DNA from: Armillaria gallica
Lineage: Eukaryota > Basidiomycota > Agaricomycetes > Agaricales > Physalacriaceae
DNA length: 64,000 nt
Assembly (NCBI GenBank): GCA_037576215.1
Contig: JBANDB010000012.1
Location: 1,860,001 to 1,924,000, forward strand
Reading direction: 5' to 3'
The notes beneath the pieces are model-generated. The model did not search any database and had not been told where the DNA came from. It saw only the letters and a list, made by a program, of their open reading frames with translations. The first letter of the stretch is position 1. Every line of letters begins with the position of its first letter. This document shows positions 57,301-64,000 of the stretch, piece by piece. The position numbers and the translations under genes are program-made.

Positions 57301-57820
57301 GGTGTAGATGATCCGTATCAGCAAGAATGAATCTGAAAAAAGCGTTAAAATTTGAGCAGAGTATAAGTGTACAAGAAACGAACCTAGTGCCTTGTCCCGC
57401 AGACAATATACCTGTTGAGCGTTATTGTAGCTCTGGGCGCTGCACTCAATGGAAGAGACCTAACCACAGGGACAAATGCTCTCGCATCCTCGCCTACAAC
57501 ACGAGCTACATGGGACTTTCTTATCGCAGCGTAGTTCTGGTCAAGACGGGTGAACGGAGTCTTCACGACCGACGTATAAGCAAGCCTACTGAGTCGGCGA
57601 CATTCCGCGCAAGAGAGCTCTCCTAGACAGCGAACGATTAAAATAAGCGCGCAGACGGGTGGGAAGGAGAATAGGACGTGAGAAATGTTGTGTATCCAGT
57701 CAATTGCAGGTCAACTACGTGAAGTAATAACGACGCACCCCGAATACGTTTCTGCTCAATGTCCTTGAGCTCTTCCTCACTGAAGACCTTCTGTCGTCGC
57801 TTGGTTGTCTCTGGTGGCAT
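54376..57820 (-). CDS. Zn2Cys6 fungal transcription factor
   Basis: A DNA-binding regulator presumed to act in the nucleus. Exon 1 (57,739-57,820) reads MPPETTKRRQKVFSEEELKD..KRIRG. The binuclear zinc cluster is split over the next exons (from 57,622): SCAECRRLKLRC, DKKVPCSSCCRRGC, ESICPC. This gives the pattern CX2CX6CX5CX2CX8C. A short coiled coil follows (LHRKITEMSQRIRSLEDALA), as usual for dimerisation. Middle exons (about 56,370-56,830) include LPSRDRAHLLCQLYIDHASL and HTLATLFFVFALGALFDLRL, the fungal-trans middle homology region. The C-terminal exon (54,376-55,230) is a Ser/Pro/Gln-rich presumed activation region. At least nine exons are present; not all junctions were verified. Target genes cannot be told from sequence. 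Confidence 0.9.
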
Positions 57821-58336
57821 TCCAGTTGCACATGGGGGAGCTTAGCGGCCCCTTTTACTGAGCATGACGAAATATTGTCACGAGGGTCGCTTAGTGCGAA
57901 TGTTGTCTACCTATAGTAGTTGTGGCCCAAAGGTGCAATCCCCGAAAACGATAGTAACGTTTGGAATATTCGTCTATTCTTCGAGTTAAAACATAGTCAT
58001 GGAAGTCAAGGCAGAAGGACTGGGACTTCTTTCCACGTTCCGTGAAGACGGGATCATCACTTTTGCAATGATCATCATGCATCAATACTTAGAGAATCGA
58101 GACTGTCTATTTTGTCTACAAATTACTGCTATGGCCACACCAGCCCAATAAAGAAAATGCCAGCTTGGACATGTATCCTGGCGCACTCGACCTATTTCCC
58201 AGAGGTTGAGGTAAAAACATTGTCCTGTTGCCTAAGAAAAAAGGGCCACAGATGATACTACTAAACAGGAACCAGGACTCCTTGGCGGTAGAGCATTAAG
58301 GCACCTGAAATGACCACTCATTTATCTAAACGTGTC
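57821..58336. promoter_or_regulatory. Upstream region of the Zn2Cys6 gene
   Basis: About 500 bp between the regulator's start and the hairpin beyond Mak10. No gene or clear motif is seen; it must hold the promoter of the regulator. Confidence 0.4.
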
Positions 58337-58394
58337 ATTGATTTGATATTTCTTGAAATCTATTCAATTGAACTTTCAAGAAATATCAATCAAT
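58337..58394. terminator. Long AT-rich hairpin just beyond the Mak10 stop codon
   Basis: TTGATATTTCTTGAAA (58,343-58,358) and TTTCAAGAAATATCAA (58,374-58,389) are perfect 16-bp inverted arms around a 15-nt loop. Allowing one bulged T, the arms extend to ATTGAT/ATCAAT and about 21 bp. The loop contains the palindrome TTCAATTGAA. It begins 24 nt after the Mak10 stop, so it would lie in the 3' untranslated RNA. It may act in 3' end formation, form an RNA hairpin, or be the scar of a small transposon; the terminator label is a guess from position. Confidence 0.5.
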
Positions 58395-58417
58395 CATACA
58401 CTTAGACCGATGAATGG

Positions 58418-61226
58418 TCAAGCTGTGGTTCCTGAAGATATAACTCTTTCCCCCCCGCTTGGAGGGGAAGTAGGAAGGAATCTGGGGAACCAAGGGTTCT
58501 GTCGAGGATCCCAATGGAGCGTCTTCAGATCAAACGATGGGATGTCTCGCATAGAGCTGGGCAGTCCAGCAAGGTTGTCGCAAGCGGTCACCAAAACGCG
58601 GAGAAACTATCCACAATTGTTTGAAATTGATCAATAAAAGCGGCGAGGATTGACATACCTTTCGCCGCTCGTCTCTCCACTGGTCCGCCCAATCATTACG
58701 GAGAGGTGACTCAAGTAATTGGCCGATGATGGCGCGCGCGAAGCCAAAGGATTCCGATGGGGAGTAAAATTTGTCCTGGAAGGTGAGTGAGTAATATAAA
58801 CAGATAGAATTCGGTTCTTACCTCGGAGATTTCATGCGCCGAGGGGAGAAACTTGTATAGCTCGGGATGCCCCACCGGCGCGTACGCAGACGTCTTCGTA
58901 TTGACGGCGCCATGCCCACTTGTATCGACGGAGAAAATTTGGCTTCATGCGTTGCCAATCAAAGGGTAGCAGTGGTGCCATGACCTGAAGGTCGAATAAG
59001 TTTATTGAGGTGAAGTGCAGAGGCTGAAGGTACGTACAGAAAACATGGCTATACTCATTATTTGTATTGCTGTCAGGAATTGCTTCTGGAATTGAAGCTC
59101 CCCGTAGGCATTAGAGTCTATTGACGTTCGTCAGACCGGACTTTGTTCATACGTAAGACAGCTCACCAAGTGGTACAACGGGCAAGATCTCATCTAAGCA
59201 ACAGAGTTGCTGTTCAATAACCTGAGATGTGTACCAATACGCAAAGGGTTTCTCCTCCTCGGCGTACAGCTCCAGCTGGAAACCCGACAGTATTATCTCT
59301 CTAATTGACGAAAGCCTCCAGATAAGAGCTGCATTAGGTAGCTGCTTCACAACATCGTAAACGGGGGAAGTCTAATTGAAGCGGTGAGCAACAGAATATG
59401 GGAGACACTTGTGGTCTTACGTCGCCAGCGAAATGAGAGGCCAGATTAACGAGTTGATCGTAGATGATATGCCAGTCAAAAGCCAAGTTCATTAACTGTC
59501 GTCTCCGCCGTGGCCCGTTCAACCAATTTCCAGTAATATGCGTGTTGAGGAGCTGCCTCTGTCATTAAGTTTGTGACGTAATAAATAGCAGAAGAACCCA
59601 CCTTAGTCAAAGAACGTTCCATTTGAGCCAAAGGCGGAGGCAGAGCACCCCTCCAGCCATCCTGGATAACTTGAACCATCCATTCATAATTTACTCCCAA
59701 GGTCTCAGCCATGAAGGACTGAATAAGCCAGGATAAGGTGTATCTATTGAGCACTAGCAGACCATCGTAAAAACAATTCTACACACAAGATGTGAGTGGG
59801 GCTGCGACTCCCATCGTAGATGATGACCTACCTGCGTGCGAGAGCGTATGTATGCAGGTCTCTGCATTGATTGCCACCGTCTCAAATTTCCTACAACCTC
59901 AAACAAAACACCATTTAGCGTCAAGGGTGGTATAAAAGAGCCAGTACTACCTCCCAGGTCGTCAAGTATTTCGTTAGAGATAGCGATAGCATCTCGCGCC
60001 AACCATCCAAAAGTTTTTCTAATGCATCCCAGGTTTGTGATGTGGAGATAATGTCGATTTCACGAACTGGGATGAAGGTTGTGAGACGACGGGCTATGAA
60101 TGGGTCGAAGGCAAAGTGCGCTGGAGAATCGGCTTGTGGTACAGGCGCAGGATGGGATCGTACAATATCCAAGAGCTCATACGCTCGGTATAACAGGTTC
60201 TGGAATGGTCCGGGCTCGTCAAATACGTTGCAATTCATGAGCTGAAGTATAATCTAGGCGAAATGGGAATGCAGCAGAAGCAAATGAAAATGGCCACCGA
60301 CTTTTCGTAGGTCGAGGCGGACACGTAACCCGTCTCTCCATTGCGGCGTTACTAAGACAGTGTTAACAAGGGCGACACCGGAAGAGACCAAACACACTCT
60401 TCAATGTATGCAGTAGCCAGTTTGACGCCTCATCAAGCCTGGCCAGCACAGACTTGACGGGGTAACCTTCTAACAACGAAACATCGCATTTATCCCCCTG
60501 CCAGTCCTCTGTCTAGAAACGACCTCAACAACTGCCATTTAGATACCATAAATAAAGAGACTCACATCTTGGAGAATCCCTCTATTAAGACAATCCCACG
60601 CAAGACCGCAACACTTCAAATAACCAAAAACAAAGGTCCTAAGAACGACTGAGAGTAGCTCGACTGGTCGATCGGGGTCTCCAGTGAGAGGTTGGTAGGG
60701 GACCACATCTGGATCTATGGCGCCCAGCTCATGGACATAAACGAGAGTAAAGACTGTATTTGAGAGAAGATTTCCCGCATGCCATTCCATCTATGAAAGA
60801 TCTATATCAGTCGTTGCCGTTGAGACCTCGCTGAGACTAACCTCGTAGGAAAACGATCTATCAATTATCCAACAAACTTCTTCAGGTAGCAAGGGCATTA
60901 ATGGATCAAACGGTGGTCTTCGGTTCTTTTCTGTAATCATCCCACTATCCAGGCGAGGCTCGCCGATCTAGGAAAAGAGATAAAGATCAAGATACTGGGA
61001 AGAGCAGAAAGAACGTACCTCCAATGCGCTCATGGCGTCCAGAAGCGAGAACCCATCCATCAATACCAGACCACCAGGTTCCATCTCTTCAACGACGATT
61101 TAGTCACTTTGCTTGTAGAAACCCGATGTACTGCTACTCACCGGCTGCAGCGTTGAGGAAGACATCCGTCACGTCCTGAAAAGCATCGCCTCCAGGCATA
61201 TCGGTGCCTTTAGGTCCCGAATCCAT
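58418..61226 (-). CDS. MAK10: NatC N-acetyltransferase auxiliary subunit Mak10/Naa35
   Basis: The NatC complex (Naa30, Naa35, Naa38) acetylates N-terminal methionines followed by hydrophobic residues; Mak10 is the large scaffold and ribosome-binding subunit. Many short exons. The first reads MDSGPKGTDMPGGDAFQDVT then DVFLNAA; the next GGLVLMDGFSLLDAMSALE|IGEPRLDSGM, the family's conserved opening. MEWHAGNLLSNTVFTLVY (about 60,736-60,790), FDPFIARRLTTFIPVREID (about 60,058-60,110) and ILSGFQLELYAEEEKPFAYW (about 59,240-59,300) follow the family order. The last exons read ELYKFLPSAHEISE|DKFYSPSESFGFA and FLRVLVTACDNLAGL. A frame change seems to be needed near 58,890-58,925, between LLPFDWQRMKPNFLRRYKWA and KTSAYAPVGH. 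It is transcribed divergently from the next gene. Confidence 0.9.
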
Positions 61227-61346
61227 GTTTATCGTCCAGATACACGTCCAAAATGCAGAAAGAGAGCCTCAGATAATCGATACTGGCATGGCACTGGAAA
61301 AAATGTGCGATGGTGAAAGTCAGGAACATGTCGGTGGCTGTGCGTC
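61227..61346. promoter_or_regulatory. Short bidirectional promoter
   Basis: Only about 120 bp separate the start codons of MAK10 (minus) and mitochondrial TrpRS (plus), so both promoters and leaders must share it. I see no TATA box. Confidence 0.6.
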
Positions 61347-62760
<1,414 letters not shown>

Positions 62761-62982
62761 TTCTTGCATTCGAATTTATTGCCAGTTGCCAGTGTCAAAA
62801 ATCGTGAAGTAAACTCTCGTGTTTAAATTTTGCCGGCGGCTGTGGCAGTGCAGCGCAGTTGCCGGTGCTCCGCTGGCACAACAGAAACAAATACATCCAC
62901 TTCAGACTCGAAATATACTCCAGTGTCCACGAACCTTTGCTGCGCGTCATCTTTTTATTTTGTCTTTCCTTATACTTCATCG

Positions 62983-64000
62983 ATGTCAGATGAGTATCCG
63001 AGCTTGTTCCGTACGTTGTCGAATACCTCCTCTACCGTGCTTGCTACTCACGTCGGTACTGCGTATGTACAGGCTCGGAACAAATGAGCCTAGTGCAGCT
63101 CTTTGTGCCCACCGAAGTAGCACACGACACCGTCGCCGAACTTGGAGAACTCGGGAATGTTCAATTCAAAGACGTAGGTGTGCTAACGCTGAATCCCACC
63201 TCATGGAACTCACCTCCTACAGCTGAACCCCAGCGTCAATCCTTTTCAACGCTCGTTCGTCGGAGAAATTCGTCGTATTGATGAAATGGCACGTCGAGTG
63301 CGATTTTTTTCCTCCCAGCTCGCAGCCGAGAAGGATGTTGTTCCTATCCGTCCCCTATACGACTCTGCGCCGTTGATTACTGTTGGCCCCCGTGCTGCTC
63401 AGACTCTTGACGAACTGGATGTAACCCTCTCCGAACACGAGTCAAGCTCGTCAAGATGAATGACAGCTACCGGACGCTGAGCACTCGGACGAAGGAGCTT
63501 GTTGAGGCTCGCCATGTGTTACGGGAGACCGCAGTGTTCTTTGACAAGGTCAGACTCCATGTCACCTTCGTAGAACAATGATTTGATAGTTCGCGACAGG
63601 CTCAAGTCCAGCAAAGTGACATTCGCACCTCTTTCGACGAAAGTTCAGCTCCTTTGCTTCAGCACGACGATCGAGAGAACCAATTCTCGACTAGTTCCAA
63701 CATCCCGTTCGACTTGGAGTAAGTCAAAATTGGCTTTATCACTGATATTTTTGCTTATTGCTATGGTCAGGTTTGTCACCGGCACACTTGATCGTGCACG
63801 GGTTCCCACATTTGAACGAGTTCTTTGGCGAGTGCTCCGTGGAAACCTCTACATGAATCACACCGATATCGAGGAACCTTTCGTGGATCCTGCAACTGGC
63901 GTTGAAACTCGCAAAAACGTCTTCATCATCTTCGCTCATGGAGATGCCCTGTTGGCCAAGATACGCAAAGTTGCCGAGTCCATGGGTGCTACGCTGTATC
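62983..64000 (+). CDS. VPH1: V-type ATPase subunit a, 5' part (runs off the end)
   Basis: Subunit a is the membrane stator/proton half-channel subunit of the vacuolar proton pump. Exon 1 is only 28 nt (62,983-63,010, MSDEYPSLF); exons follow from 63,073, 63,223, 63,601 and 63,771 to the window end. [61 protein letters not shown] and the later [20 protein letters not shown] with [14 protein letters not shown] are family hallmarks of the cytosolic N-terminal half. Near 63,431-63,440 the frame breaks (SEHESSSSR, stop); one extra C in CACGAG gives [15 protein letters not shown] and restores it, so a sequence error is likely. The membrane half lies outside the window. The 222 bp after MSW1 holds its promoter. 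Confidence 0.93.

Overview
The window is nuclear DNA of a basidiomycete, most likely an Agaricomycete mushroom. The evidence is the many 48-60 nt GT..AG introns, a multigene family of DUF6535 proteins (a family typical of mushroom-forming fungi), a fungal-only elongation factor 3 and a Zn2Cys6 regulator. I cannot name the species. All calls were made by eye from translations and spliced reading frames; no database search was run.

Region 1 (1 to about 47,000) is an accessory, repeat-built region. Its core is a dispersed family of DUF6535 membrane-protein genes: two that splice into intact frames (6,270-9,339 and 19,575-22,728), one nearly intact with a frameshift in its acidic leader (32,836-35,949), one full-length copy broken by several frameshifts (43,833-46,950) and two 5' stubs (about 11,903-12,535 and 42,157-43,095). 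A segment of nearly 10 kb is present twice (about 2,200-11,740 and 28,686-38,620); each copy carries the same train of decayed gene pieces, a DUF6535 gene and an antisense Pro/Ser-rich coiled-coil gene. Between the DUF6535 genes lie fragments of ordinary cellular genes with their introns still present: the front half of cystathionine gamma-lyase (twice), the first exons of a Rab11-type GTPase (twice, plus a third decayed copy), the rear of an Atg13-like autophagy gene (twice), and further exon-like pieces I could not name. Retained introns mean that DNA, not mRNA, was copied. No transposase was found.

Region 2 (about 39,500-47,600) is the edge of that region. It holds a neat secreted-protein gene (40,044-40,853, minus) built from three four-cysteine repeats, each interrupted by an intron at the same place, followed by the broken DUF6535 copies.

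Region 3 (47,611-64,000) is conserved gene-dense DNA: translation elongation factor eEF3 (minus), a small unrecognised gene (plus), a Zn2Cys6 transcription factor (minus), the NatC acetyltransferase subunit Mak10/Naa35 (minus), mitochondrial tryptophanyl-tRNA synthetase (plus, divergent from Mak10 across about 120 bp), and the front of vacuolar ATPase subunit a (plus, running off the end).

One caution applies throughout. eEF3 and V-ATPase subunit a, which should be intact, each need one extra base in a short run of identical bases to stay in frame. Some frameshifts in the DUF6535 and coiled-coil genes also lie in such runs, so part of the apparent decay may be sequencing or assembly error. 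The most interesting material is the coupling of an expanding, recombining DUF6535 family with repeatedly copied fragments of cellular genes.
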